From: Phreatobacter aquaticus
Lineage (GTDB): Bacteria > Pseudomonadota > Alphaproteobacteria > Rhizobiales > Phreatobacteraceae
NCBI RefSeq assembly: GCF_005160265.1
Contig: NZ_CP039865.1
Span: 3,682,828 to 3,746,827 of the forward strand
Length of the DNA: 64,000 nucleotides
Direction of reading: 5' to 3'
The first letter of the stretch is position 1; every line of letters begins with the position of its first letter. Shown in pieces: positions 41,975 through 51,191 of this stretch. The notes below the pieces were generated by a model, which saw only the letters and a list, made by a program, of their open reading frames with translations, was not told the origin of the DNA and did no database searches. The position numbers were made by a program, and so were the translations under genes.

Positions 41975-43576
41975 TCAATGGCCGCCGCTGCCGGTGCCTG
42001 CGGGCTTGGCCCGTCTCATGAGCAGCACCAGCAGGACCATGGAGACGAACAGCACCGTCAGCACGGTGAACACGTCGCCAAGCGCCATGACCAGCGCCTC
42101 GCGCCGGACAATCGCGGCCATCTGCTTCAGCGCAGCGGCCTCCGCATCGGAGCCGAGTGACTGGAACTGCAGGGTGAGGGCGGCAAGCGTTTCCTCGGCG
42201 CGGAAACGGCCCCAGGCGACCGAATCCCTCAGCCGTTGCAGGTGAAGGTCGGTGCGATCGTTGATCAGCTGGTTGATCAGCGCGAGCCCCACCGCGCCGC
42301 CGAGATTGCGCGTGAGGTTATAGAGCCCCGCCGCGTTCTTGATGCGGGTGAGGGGCAGGGTGCCGAGCGTCAGGTTGTTGATCGGCACCATGCACATCAT
42401 CAGGGAGAAGCCGCGCAGCACCTGTGGCACGATCAGTTCGCCGAAGGTCCAGTCCTTGGTGACGTAGGAGGCCTGCCAGGTGCCGGCGGCGAAACCCAGA
42501 AACCCGATGGCCATCATCAATCTGAGGTCCACCCGCGTTGACAGGCGGCCGACGATCGGGGCGGCGAGGAACATGCAGGCACCGGTGAGGAACATGGTCT
42601 CGCCGATCATCAAGGCTGAGAAGCCACGGACCCGGCTGAGATAGACCGGATAGACATAGGTGAGGCCGTAAAGCCCGATGCCCATGACGAAGGAGGCGAG
42701 GCACCCCGTCCAGAAATTGCGATTGGCGAAGGCCGAGAGATCGACGATCGGCAACTCGCGTGTGAAGGCCCGCCAGAAGAACACGATAGCGCCGCCGCCA
42801 CAGGCGATGCCTGCGATCAGCACGGCCTCGTCGCGAAACCAGTCATGACCGGGGCCTTCCTCAAGCACATATTCGAGCCCGCCGAGGAAAAGCGCCATGG
42901 CGCCCAGGCCCCACCAGTCGAAATGCTTGAGGATCGAGAATTCCGGCTTGTCGAAATCGATATAGCGCCAGACCGTCGCCGTGATGATCAGGCCAGCCGG
43001 GACATTGACCAGGAACAGCCAATGCCAGGAGAACAGATCGGTGAGATAGCCGCCGACCGTCGGGCCTATCGTCGGCGCCATGGTCGCCACCATGCCGATG
43101 AGCGGCGAGACGATCGAGCGCTTGGACGGGGGAAAGATCGTGAACGAGGTGGCGAACACGGTCGGGATCATCGCACCCCCGACAAAGCCTTGCAGCGCGC
43201 GCCAGACGATCATCTCGCCGATCGACGACGACATCGCGCACATCAGGCTCATCAGGGTGAAGCCGGCGGCTGAGGCCGTGAACAGGATCCGCGTCGAGAA
43301 AGCCCGCGACAACAGGCCCGACAGCGGGATCATGATGACCTCCGCGATCAGATAGGCGGTCTGGACCCAGGAGATCTCGTCGGCGCTGGCACCGAGCCCG
43401 GCCTGGATCTCGGCGAGCGACGCCGAGACGATCTGGATGTCCAGGATGGCCATGAACATGCCGAACACCATGGCCGCGAAGGCGATGATGTGGCCGAGCG
43501 GAACGCGCTCTACGGCAGGTGCCGGTGCCGCCGGCGCCGGGATCGTCGATGGACTGGCGGCGGCAGCGGTGCTCAT
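41975..43576 (-). CDS. EmrB-type MFS multidrug efflux pump (DHA2, 14 TM)
   Basis: 533 residues, 14 predicted membrane helices. DHA2 signatures are LDIQIVSASLAEIQAGLGASADEISWVQTAYLIAEVIMIPLSGLLSRAFSTR and the GWRALQ-type VWRALQGFVGGAMIPTVFATSF. It exports drugs in exchange for protons, and with the membrane-fusion protein next to it can span the envelope. The start is about 20 bp after the fusion-protein stop, so the two form an operon under the TetR gene. Confidence 0.9.
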   Translation of the reverse strand: MSTAAAASPSTIPAPAAPAPAVERVPLGHIIAFAAMVFGMFMAILDIQIVSASLAEIQAGLGASADEISWVQTAYLIAEVIMIPLSGLLSRAFSTRILFTASAAGFTLMSLMCAMSSSIGEMIVWRALQGFVGGAMIPTVFATSFTIFPPSKRSIVSPLIGMVATMAPTIGPTVGGYLTDLFSWHWLFLVNVPAGLIITATVWRYIDFDKPEFSILKHFDWWGLGAMALFLGGLEYVLEEGPGHDWFRDEAVLIAGIACGGGAIVFFWRAFTRELPIVDLSAFANRNFWTGCLASFVMGIGLYGLTYVYPVYLSRVRGFSALMIGETMFLTGACMFLAAPIVGRLSTRVDLRLMMAIGFLGFAAGTWQASYVTKDWTFGELIVPQVLRGFSLMMCMVPINNLTLGTLPLTRIKNAAGLYNLTRNLGGAVGLALINQLINDRTDLHLQRLRDSVAWGRFRAEETLAALTLQFQSLGSDAEAAALKQMAAIVRREALVMALGDVFTVLTVLFVSMVLLVLLMRRAKPAGTGSGGH

Positions 43577-43595
43577 GCTCGCATCCCCGCAATGA

Positions 43596-44885
43596 CTATC
43601 GCGACACCTGTCCGAGGCGGGCAGGCTCTGCTTCGCGATCGGTACGGATGGAGACCACCACCGACATGCCGGGCCTCAGACGTCCGGAGGCGACGGTCTG
43701 GGGATCGAGGACGATCCGTACCGGAATGCGTTGGACAATCTTGGTGAAGTTGCCGGTGGCGTTTTCCGGCGGCAGCAGCGAGAAGGTTGCCCCCGACGCC
43801 GGCGCGATGCTCTCGACCCGGCCCGTCAGCGTCTGCTCCCCGAATGCATCGACCTTCAGGGTTACCGGCTCGCCGGGACGCACGCGGGCGAGCTGCGTTT
43901 CCTTCAGGTTGGCTTCGACATAGATGGACGCGGTCGCCACCACGGCCAGCAGGCGCGTGCCGGGCTGGACGAACTGGCCGACCTGCACCGCGCGGTTGCC
44001 GACCACGCCGTCGACGGGCGAGCGGACCAGCGTGAAGTCGAGATCGCGCCGGGCGCGGGCGAGCGCATTGGCGAGTTCGACCTTCTGGGCCTCGGCCTCG
44101 GCACGCTGGCCGTTGAGGACACCAATCTGGGCCTCGGCGCTGGCAACACCCGCCTTGGCCTGTTCGACCTGGGCCAGGATGCGATCACGATCGGCCTTGG
44201 CCGTATCGAGCGCAGCCTGACTTGCGAACTCGTTGCGGATCAGCTGCTGGGCGCGCGCAAGAGCTGCTGTCGTCCGTTGGATATCCACCTCATAGACGCC
44301 AAGCTGCGCGCGGACCTGCTGCACGGCGGTCTGCTGGGCGGCGATCTGGGCATCAACACGGGCGAGAACCGCGTCCTGTGTCGCGACCTTGGCGGCCGCC
44401 GCCTCGACGGCGAGCCGATAGTCGCCGTCGTCGATCTTGGCGAGAATTTCTCCGGCCTTCACAGCCGAATTGTCGCGGACCAGCACTTCGGTGACATAGC
44501 CGGAGGCCTTGGCGGCGAGAATGGTCGTATCGGCCCTCACATAGGCATCATCGGTGGAGACGATGAACCGGCCCGTGGTCCACCAGTCCATGCCATACCA
44601 GCCGCCGGTCGCAACGGCGGCAAGGGCGATCAGGGCCAGAATGCGTTTGCGGCCCGTGCCGCGCCGGGCAGGGGGCGTGGCAGGCGCTGCCGGCGCCACA
44701 GCTGCTTTGGCGGGTCCGGCGGAGCGCGTCGGCTGCGCCGTTTCCGCGACGGGGGCCCCTCCCGGTACGGCCGGCTCATGAAGCGATGCATCGGACTTGG
44801 CGGCGGAGGAATCCAGCACGGAGGTGGTGTTCCGGAATGCGAGACGCGGGCAGGGTGCCGCCTCATGGTCCTTGACACATAGCAC
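43596..44885 (-). CDS. HlyD/EmrA-type membrane-fusion protein
   Basis: 429 residues using a GTG start preceded by AAGGGA. The reading frame continues further upstream, but those codons cross the operator palindrome. A cytoplasmic Ala/Pro-rich stretch and one membrane helix (RILALIALAAVATGGWYGMDWW) precede the biotinyl-lipoyl-like domain (DAYVRADTTILAAKASGYVTEVLVRDNSAVKAGEILAKIDDGDY), a long helical hairpin and the closing beta domain (VRSPVDGVVGNRAVQVGQFVQPG). Another GTG at 44819 is possible. Confidence 0.88.
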   Translation of the reverse strand: MLCVKDHEAAPCPRLAFRNTTSVLDSSAAKSDASLHEPAVPGGAPVAETAQPTRSAGPAKAAVAPAAPATPPARRGTGRKRILALIALAAVATGGWYGMDWWTTGRFIVSTDDAYVRADTTILAAKASGYVTEVLVRDNSAVKAGEILAKIDDGDYRLAVEAAAAKVATQDAVLARVDAQIAAQQTAVQQVRAQLGVYEVDIQRTTAALARAQQLIRNEFASQAALDTAKADRDRILAQVEQAKAGVASAEAQIGVLNGQRAEAEAQKVELANALARARRDLDFTLVRSPVDGVVGNRAVQVGQFVQPGTRLLAVVATASIYVEANLKETQLARVRPGEPVTLKVDAFGEQTLTGRVESIAPASGATFSLLPPENATGNFTKIVQRIPVRIVLDPQTVASGRLRPGMSVVVSIRTDREAEPARLGQVSR

Positions 44886-44909
44886 GTTTCCCTTGATGCT
44901 CAAGATCGA

Positions 44910-44924
44910 ACCGAACGGTTCGGT
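44910..44924. promoter_or_regulatory. Palindromic operator for the TetR-family regulator
   Basis: ACCGAACGGTTCGGT, a perfect 7+1+7 palindrome in the 134-bp gap between the efflux operon and the divergent tetR-type gene. Palindromes of this size and place are usual TetR-family operators. Confidence 0.6.
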
Positions 44925-45019
44925 CGGCATTCTCGCACAGGGCGACCTGTGCAGGGCGCATGGCTTGGACGCGGCCCACCCCGTTGTCCACCAGCTCACT
45001 TGAGGAATTATACGTAGGC

Positions 45020-45697
45020 ATGTCCGACGATTTGGCCCTGATGCCCGATGCCGTCAGCCCGGAGCCCGGGAGCGGGGACGCACGTGCCGATGCGTCCGAC
45101 ACCGCCAAGAAGCGCCAGATTCTCGATGGCGCACGTCGCGTGTTCTTCGAGCATGGCTTCGAGGCCGCGAGCATGAACGACATCACGCGGGCGGCCGGCG
45201 TGTCGAAGGGCACGATCTACGCCTATTTCCCCAGCAAGGAGGCCTTGTTCGAGGCGCTCGTTAATTTCGAGCGCGAGGAACAGGTGGATCGGCTGGTGGC
45301 TTTCGATGTGACCCGCCGGGATATCGATCAGGTCCTGCACGAATTCGCGGTCAGGCTGGTCTCCGCCATGACCGATCCGCGATCGGTTGCGCGCCTGCGC
45401 ATGGTTGTCGGCGTTGCGCCACGCTTTCCCGAGATCGGCCGCAAGTTCTTCGAAGCCGGCGCGCATATTTCGCGACGCAAGCTCGGCGACTTTCTGACGA
45501 TCAAGGCGGAGGAGGGCCTGTTGGTGCTCGATGACCCCTCCGTGGCGGCACGGCAGTTCCTCGACCTAACGGTGGCCGACATCGTGCGGCGGGTCATCTT
45601 CGGCCTGGATACCGACCTGGGCGGCGAGGCAATCGCTCAGAATGCCACCCAGGCCACCGCGATGTTCCTCAAGGCCTATGGACCTGCCGCCACATGA
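45020..45697 (+). CDS. TetR/AcrR-family transcriptional regulator
   Basis: 225 residues. The N-terminal HTH is KRQILDGARRVFFEHGFEAASMNDITRAAGVSKGTIYAYFPSKEALFEALV. The C-terminal ligand domain contains the RRKLGDFLTIKAEEGLLVLDDPSVAARQFLDL segment seen in AcrR-type regulators. It is divergent from the EmrAB-type efflux operon and probably represses it, with drug-like ligands relieving repression. Confidence 0.9.
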   Translation: MSDDLALMPDAVSPEPGSGDARADASDTAKKRQILDGARRVFFEHGFEAASMNDITRAAGVSKGTIYAYFPSKEALFEALVNFEREEQVDRLVAFDVTRRDIDQVLHEFAVRLVSAMTDPRSVARLRMVVGVAPRFPEIGRKFFEAGAHISRRKLGDFLTIKAEEGLLVLDDPSVAARQFLDLTVADIVRRVIFGLDTDLGGEAIAQNATQATAMFLKAYGPAAT

Positions 45698-45737
45698 CAA
45701 CGGCGAAAGCCCGGACTGACACACTGGAGCCAGGCTG

Positions 45738-46124
45738 ATGATCTCGCACCTGTCGTTCGGCGTTGCCGACCTCGTACGCTCCCAGGCCTTCTACGACGCG
45801 GCCCTCGCGCCGCTTGGCGTGGTCAGGGTCTGGGATAACGCGAAGGGGGCGGGTTACGGATTGGCCGGCGGCAATGACAAGCTGGCGCTGTTCGCCAGAC
45901 CCAACGACGTGTCGCCGCCAGGGCCTGGCTTCCACCTGGCCTTCGACGCTCCGAGCCGTCAGGCCGTCCGACTGTTCCATGCTGCGGCACTTGCAAGTGG
46001 CGGCCGTGACGATGGCGGCCCTGGCATCCGGGCGCATTACGGGCCGACCTATTACGCAGCCTTCGTGATCGATCCCGATGGCTACAAGCTCGAGGCAGTT
46101 TGCCAGCACGCATTGGACGCATGA
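45738..46124 (+). CDS. VOC-family (glyoxalase/bleomycin-resistance fold) protein
   Basis: 128 residues. Typical VOC pattern: HLSFGVADLVRSQAFYDAALAPLGVVRVW at the N-terminus, a central HLAFDAPSRQAV strand, and YYAAFVIDPDGYKLEAVC at the end with metal-ligand-type His/Glu. Role unknown: ring-cleaving enzyme, lyase or resistance protein. Preceded by a GGAGCCAGG stretch. Confidence 0.88.
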   Translation: MISHLSFGVADLVRSQAFYDAALAPLGVVRVWDNAKGAGYGLAGGNDKLALFARPNDVSPPGPGFHLAFDAPSRQAVRLFHAAALASGGRDDGGPGIRAHYGPTYYAAFVIDPDGYKLEAVCQHALDA

Positions 46125-46301
46125 GGGGAAGGACCGGACCCAGGGAGCAGTCCTGACAGCCCCATCCGCGATTCGCATAAGGTATATTATGGAACCACGA
46201 TATGTGCCGCATTGGCTGGTGGCTGGCTTTGAAGCCGCGACGCTGGGTCTTCCGACACTGCCAGGCCGACAGCCGCATTCATCAATGACAGCCCGGCTGT
46301 G

Positions 46302-47108
46302 TCACGCGAGATCGATCGCCAGCGTCATTCCGTCATAGGCCGGCACAACGCCATCCGGCAGCCGCGCGGCCAATTGGCGATAGTCGACATCGGTATGGAG
46401 ATTGGTGAGCACGGTCTGCTTCGGTCGATAGCGCGCGACAATGGCCAACGCCTCGTCGATGCTCAGATGGGTCGGATGCCGTGTGAAGCGCAACGCGTCG
46501 AGAATGAGCGTGTCGAGGCCTTCAAAATAGCACGAGGATTCATCCAAAAGAACATTAATATCAGGACAGTACACAACGTTGTTAAACCGAAACCCAAGCG
46601 CCTGATATGGCGCGCCATGCATCACCGGGAACGGAGTCGCGGCGATCTGTCCGCCGGGACCGGCAATTGCCAGCGGTTCGTGTGCTGTCATCGGATGCAG
46701 ATTGATGATCGGCGGATAGTCGCTGCCCGGTGGCGAGACGAAGCAATAGGCGAAGCGCTGTGTCAGTGTGTCGGTTGTCGCTGTATCTGCATAGACTTCC
46801 ACCCGTTTCCGCATGTGAATGGCGAGCGGCCGGAGATCGTCGATCCCGTGGGTGTGGTCGGCATGGTCGTGGGTGTAGAGAACGCCATCGAGACGGGTCA
46901 CGCCTGCGCTCAGCAATTGGTCGCGCAGGTCCGGGCCGGTATCGACCAGCACCGTCGTGGTGCCGTCTGGCCCGCTGCGCTCGACCAGGATGGAACAGCG
47001 CCGGCGGCGGTTGCGCGGCTCGTGGGGGTCGCATTCCCCCCAACCCGATCCCACACGCGGCACGCCGCCCGAGGAGCCGCAGCCGAGGATGGTGACCTTT
47101 GCCGTCAT
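46302..47108 (-). CDS. MBL-fold metallohydrolase (PhnP/YcbJ-like)
   Basis: 268 residues. The metal site THDHADH, further His in PFPVMHG and HLSIDEA, and the Cys-containing N-terminal segment GSGWGECDPHEPRNRRRRCSILVE are typical of PhnP-like phosphodiesterases. Last gene of the tmk-holB-metG-tatD operon, 5 bp after tatD; this neighbourhood is a conserved one in Rhizobiales. Substrate unknown. Confidence 0.87.
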   Translation of the reverse strand: MTAKVTILGCGSSGGVPRVGSGWGECDPHEPRNRRRRCSILVERSGPDGTTTVLVDTGPDLRDQLLSAGVTRLDGVLYTHDHADHTHGIDDLRPLAIHMRKRVEVYADTATTDTLTQRFAYCFVSPPGSDYPPIINLHPMTAHEPLAIAGPGGQIAATPFPVMHGAPYQALGFRFNNVVYCPDINVLLDESSCYFEGLDTLILDALRFTRHPTHLSIDEALAIVARYRPKQTVLTNLHTDVDYRQLAARLPDGVVPAYDGMTLAIDLA

Positions 47109-47113
47109 GTCGG

Positions 47114-47911
47114 TCAGTCCGCGGCGAGCACTTGGGCGCGGTCCGCCTTGGCGAACAGCCGATAGAAATTGTCGGTGGTCTGGCGCGCCATCTCTTCCGG
47201 CGACACGCCCCGCGCCTCGGCGATCGCCTTGCCCGTCTCCACAACGAAGCTCGGCTCGTTGGTCTTGCCGCGGAACTTGCCCGGCGCGAGATAGGGCGCG
47301 TCGGTCTCGATCAGGATCCGGTCGGCGGGCAGCCTGGCTGCGATGTCGCGCAGGTTCTGGGCGCTGCGGTAGGTGGCGATGCCTGAGAAGGAGACATAGA
47401 GCCCGAGCTCGATGCCGGTGATGGCCAGCGCCTCGGACGCCGTGAAGCAGTGGAGAACGGCCTTGAAGGCCCCCTTCCCCATTTCCTCGGTCAGGATCGC
47501 CGCCGTCCGGTCGTCCGCGTCGCGCGCATGGATCACCAGTGGCAGGCCGGTTTCGCGCGCGGCTGCGATATGGGTCAGGAAGCCTTGTTCCTGAGCGTCA
47601 CGCGGCGACTTGTCATAGTGATAGTCGAGGCCTGCTTCGCCGATCGCAACGACCTTCGGATGGGCCGACAACCGCACGAGATCGGCAACCGTCACGTCCA
47701 GTTCCTCGTGGGCATTGTGCGGATGGGTACCGACAGAGCACCAGATGCCAGGATTGTCTGCGGCAATCGGCAATATCTGGTCGAAGCGGCGCACCCGCGT
47801 CGAGATGGTCACCATGGACTGGAGGCCCACCGCCTGGGCGCGCGCGATCAGCCCGGCGCGATCAGCGGCCAGTTCCGGGAAATCGAGATGGCAATGGCTG
47901 TCGACCCACAT
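47114..47911 (-). CDS. tatD: TatD-family metal-dependent DNase/hydrolase
   Basis: 265 residues with the TatD pattern: VDSHCHLDFPEL at the N-terminus, IGEAGLDYHYDKSP, PLVIHARDAD, VLHCFTAS and IETDAPYLAP. These supply the metal-binding His, Glu and Asp. Family members act as 3'-5' exonucleases or D-aminoacyl-type hydrolases. Its start overlaps the metG stop by one base. Confidence 0.92.
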   Translation of the reverse strand: MWVDSHCHLDFPELAADRAGLIARAQAVGLQSMVTISTRVRRFDQILPIAADNPGIWCSVGTHPHNAHEELDVTVADLVRLSAHPKVVAIGEAGLDYHYDKSPRDAQEQGFLTHIAAARETGLPLVIHARDADDRTAAILTEEMGKGAFKAVLHCFTASEALAITGIELGLYVSFSGIATYRSAQNLRDIAARLPADRILIETDAPYLAPGKFRGKTNEPSFVVETGKAIAEARGVSPEEMARQTTDNFYRLFAKADRAQVLAAD

Positions 47912-49455
47912 CAGGCCGCTGTCTCCGGCTCGACATAGCGCGGGAAAACGCCCTGCGGCGGCGGCAGCGCGATGCCGCCGACGAGCGGCGTAGCGAGGCT
48001 CGCAAAGTCGCGCGCGTCCTCCGGCAGTGCCAGCAGGTCAAGCAGCTTCGGCGCGCCGATCGGCAGCGCCGGCTGGGCGAGGATCGCGGCCTGGCGGATG
48101 ACTTCCGCCGTCACGTAGAGCACGGTCTCCATGCGGGCGAAGTCGGTCTTGCGGAGCGCCCAGGGCGCCTGCGCCGCGAAATAGCGATTGCACTCGGCTA
48201 CCACGATCCACACGGCTTCCAGCCAGCGATGGATCTGCTGGGACCCCATCGCCTCGCGTGACGCATCGATCATGCCGCGCGCCTGCGCCAGCATGGCCTC
48301 GTCCTCGGCGGTGAAGGCGCCGGGTATCGGCAACACGCCCTCGCAGTTCTTGGCGATCATCGACAGCGAGCGCTGGGCGAGATTGCCGAGATCGTTGGCG
48401 AGATCGGCATTGGTCCGCGAGACGATCGCCTCATGCGAATAGGAGCCGTCATTGCCGAAGGCGACCTCGCGCAGCAGGAAATAGCGCATGGCGTCGACGC
48501 CATAGCTCTCGGCCATGACGAAGGGATCGACGACATTGCCGATCGACTTCGACATTTTCTCGCCCCTGTTGAACAGGAAGCCGTGGCCATAGACGCGCTT
48601 CGGCAGAGGCAGATTGGCCGACATCAGGAAGGCCGGCCAATAGACCGCGTGGAAGCGCACGATGTCCTTGCCGATGACGTGGAGGTCGGCCGGCCAATAG
48701 GCCCATTTCGGATCGGTCTCGTCGGGGAAGCCTGCGGCCGTGATGTAATTGGTCAGGGCGTCCACCCAGACATACATCACATGGCCATCGGCACCGGGCA
48801 CCGGCACGCCCCAGTCGAAGGTCGTGCGCGACACCGAGAGATCGGCGAGGCCGCTCTTCACGAAGGAGATCACCTCGTTGAACCGGGTGTCCGGTCCGAC
48901 GAACTCGGGATTGGCCTCGTAGAAGGCGAGCAGGCGGTCCTGATATTTCGACAAGCGGAAGAAGAAGGTCTCTTCCTTGGTCCACTCGACCGGCGTGCCC
49001 TGCCCGCCGACCCGCACGCCATCGGCCCCGACGGAGGTTTCCTCCTCGCCATAATAGGCCTCGTCGCGGACCGAGTACCAGCCCTCGTAGCCGCCGAGAT
49101 AGATGTCACCGGCCGCCACCATCCGCTCCCAGATCGCCTGGCTCGCCTTGTAGTGCCTGGGCTCTGTCGTGCGGATGAAGTCGTCGTTCGAAATGGCGAG
49201 CGTCTCCGCCATGGCCCTAAAGCGATCCGAATTGCGGTCCGCCAGTTCGCGCGCGGTCAGATCCTCGCGCGCCGCGGTCTGCACCATCTTGAGGCCGTGC
49301 TCGTCGGTGCCGGTCAGGAAGAACACGTCCCGCCCGTCGAGCCGCATGAACCGCGCGATCGCATCCGTCGCGATCACCTCATAGGCATGGCCAATGTGAG
49401 GGGCGCCGTTCGGATAGGAAATGGCAGTCGTAACGTAGAAGCGAGGCTTCGCCAT
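47911..49455 (-). CDS. metG: Methionyl-tRNA synthetase
   Basis: 514 residues, class I synthetase. HIGH-type motif [18 protein letters not shown] near the N-terminus and KMSKS in [15 protein letters not shown]. The short form lacks the C-terminal tRNA-binding domain seen in E. coli MetG. It charges tRNA-Met for initiation and elongation. Confidence 0.95.
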   Translation of the reverse strand: MAKPRFYVTTAISYPNGAPHIGHAYEVIATDAIARFMRLDGRDVFFLTGTDEHGLKMVQTAAREDLTARELADRNSDRFRAMAETLAISNDDFIRTTEPRHYKASQAIWERMVAAGDIYLGGYEGWYSVRDEAYYGEEETSVGADGVRVGGQGTPVEWTKEETFFFRLSKYQDRLLAFYEANPEFVGPDTRFNEVISFVKSGLADLSVSRTTFDWGVPVPGADGHVMYVWVDALTNYITAAGFPDETDPKWAYWPADLHVIGKDIVRFHAVYWPAFLMSANLPLPKRVYGHGFLFNRGEKMSKSIGNVVDPFVMAESYGVDAMRYFLLREVAFGNDGSYSHEAIVSRTNADLANDLGNLAQRSLSMIAKNCEGVLPIPGAFTAEDEAMLAQARGMIDASREAMGSQQIHRWLEAVWIVVAECNRYFAAQAPWALRKTDFARMETVLYVTAEVIRQAAILAQPALPIGAPKLLDLLALPEDARDFASLATPLVGGIALPPPQGVFPRYVEPETAA

Positions 49456-49482
49456 GGGATCGGTTCAAGCTGTTCGTCTGGG

Positions 49483-50529
49483 TCAGGTCGGGCGGCGGCC
49501 GGCTTCGGCAAGCCAGCCGAAAACCTGAAAGACGAAGGGCTTGCGTTCAAGATTGAACGCTTTGACCTGCGCCGATACGCCTTCGACCTTCTCCCATACC
49601 TCGGATAGGGGTGCAAGGCGGCGGGCACCAAGGCTTGCCTCCGCCACCAGGCGGCGATGCATGTGGTCGTTCACCGAGCGCACGAACAGTTCGAAGAGCG
49701 CGTCGTCGCGGCGCGCCAGCTTGTCGCCCAGTGCATGGAGCATGATTGGATCGGTTTCTGGCAACCTGGCGAGCGCCGCATCCAGCGCATCGGCGAATTC
49801 CGCCTGGCCACCATTGGCCAGCATCAAAGCCTGCCGAAGGCTGCCCTCACAGTGCCGGGCGATCATCGCGGCCTCGTTGGCGGGCACCTTGACGGTCTCG
49901 AAGCTCTGAAGCCCTTCGAGAATCTGGGCTTCGCTCAACGTTTGCAGCGTCAGGCTGCGGCAGCGCGAACGGATGGTCGGCAGGAGCCGGCCCGGCATGT
50001 GCGACACGATCAGGAACAGCGACCGCGCCGGCGGCTCCTCGAGCAGCTTGAGCAGCGCATTGGCGCTGGACCGGTTCATCTCGTCGGCGGAATCGACCAG
50101 GCAGATGCGCCAGCCGCCCTCGCCCGCCGTCGAACCGAAGAACCGGACGATCGCGCGCATGGCGCCGACCGAGATGTCCTGCGGGATCTTGTCCTTGCCC
50201 GCTTCCGCGATGCGCCGGAGCGCCAGCAGGTCCGGATGGGCGCCCGCGATGATACGGGCAGCGACCGGATTGTCGGTGGCGACCGACAGGTCGGTTGCCG
50301 CCTGAATGCGGTTCGGATCGGGATTGGCCAGGACGAAGCGGGCAAAGCGGTAGGCAAGCGTCGCCTTGCCGATCCCCTCCGGGCCGCCGATCAGCCAGGC
50401 ATGGTGCATGCGCCCGCCGCGATAGGCATCGAGCAGTGTCTGTTCAGCCTTGTGATGGCCGATCAGCTGGAAGCGCTCGCGCGGATGCGGTGCGCCGTCC
50501 AGGCGGTCAGCGGCTTCCTCATCGATCAT
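49483..50529 (-). CDS. holB: DNA polymerase III delta' subunit
   Basis: 348 residues from ATG overlapping the tmk stop (ATGA). P-loop region GGPEGIGKATLAYRFA, the LVDSADEMNRSSANALLKLLEEPP Walker-B/sensor stretch and the SRC motif in TIRSRCRSLTL are those of the clamp-loader delta' subunit. It loads the sliding clamp onto primed DNA. A frame reaches further upstream (50631), but it lies within tmk. Confidence 0.93.
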   Translation of the reverse strand: MIDEEAADRLDGAPHPRERFQLIGHHKAEQTLLDAYRGGRMHHAWLIGGPEGIGKATLAYRFARFVLANPDPNRIQAATDLSVATDNPVAARIIAGAHPDLLALRRIAEAGKDKIPQDISVGAMRAIVRFFGSTAGEGGWRICLVDSADEMNRSSANALLKLLEEPPARSLFLIVSHMPGRLLPTIRSRCRSLTLQTLSEAQILEGLQSFETVKVPANEAAMIARHCEGSLRQALMLANGGQAEFADALDAALARLPETDPIMLHALGDKLARRDDALFELFVRSVNDHMHRRLVAEASLGARRLAPLSEVWEKVEGVSAQVKAFNLERKPFVFQVFGWLAEAGRRPT

Positions 50530-51191
50530 GTCGCGACCATACGCGGTGCGAGTTCGAAATGCGCGATCACCGTCTCGCGGATCGCGGCCGCAACGGCCGA
50601 GGCATCGCCGGTGGCATCGATCAGCTTGCACCGGTTGGGCTCGGCCTTGGCCAGCGCCTTGAACCCCTGGCGCAGCTTGGTGTGGAAGGCGAGGCCCTCG
50701 CGCTCGAACCGGTCGAGCGCGCCGTCGGAGCGGCGGGCGACACGGGCGAGCCCCACCTTCGGTGGCAGGTCGAGGATCAGCGTCAGGTCGGGGCGATCAG
50801 CGCCCACCGTGGCCCGCTCCAGCTTCAGAATGAAGTCGAGATCGACTTTGCCGGCAACGCCCTGATAGACCCGGGTCGAATCGGAAAAGCGGTCGCAGAT
50901 CACCCAATCGCCGCGCGCCAGGGCCGGCAGGATGGTCTGATCGAGATGATCGCGGCGGGCACTGGCGAACAGGATGGTTTCCGCCTCGGGGCCGAAGGGG
51001 GCCGCAGCACCCGACAACAGCACTTCGCGCATGATTTCCGCCCCGGGCGAGCCACCGGGCTCACGGGTCATCACGCAGCGGATGCCGCGGTCTGCCAGCT
51101 CCTGCACGAGAAAGCGCGCCTGGGTCGACTTGCCCGCGCCCTCCCCGCCCTCGAAGGTGATGAACCGGCCGCGCCGGGCTGTTTCGCTCAC
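50526..51191 (-). CDS. tmk: Thymidylate kinase
   Basis: 221 residues. P-loop FEGGEGAGKSTQARFL, the DRFSDSTRVYQGVAG dTMP-binding motif, and the TREPGGSPGAE segment identify dTMP kinase, needed for dTTP synthesis. It overlaps dacC upstream and holB downstream by 4 bp each. Confidence 0.95.
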   Translation of the reverse strand: MSETARRGRFITFEGGEGAGKSTQARFLVQELADRGIRCVMTREPGGSPGAEIMREVLLSGAAAPFGPEAETILFASARRDHLDQTILPALARGDWVICDRFSDSTRVYQGVAGKVDLDFILKLERATVGADRPDLTLILDLPPKVGLARVARRSDGALDRFEREGLAFHTKLRQGFKALAKAEPNRCKLIDATGDASAVAAAIRETVIAHFELAPRMVAT

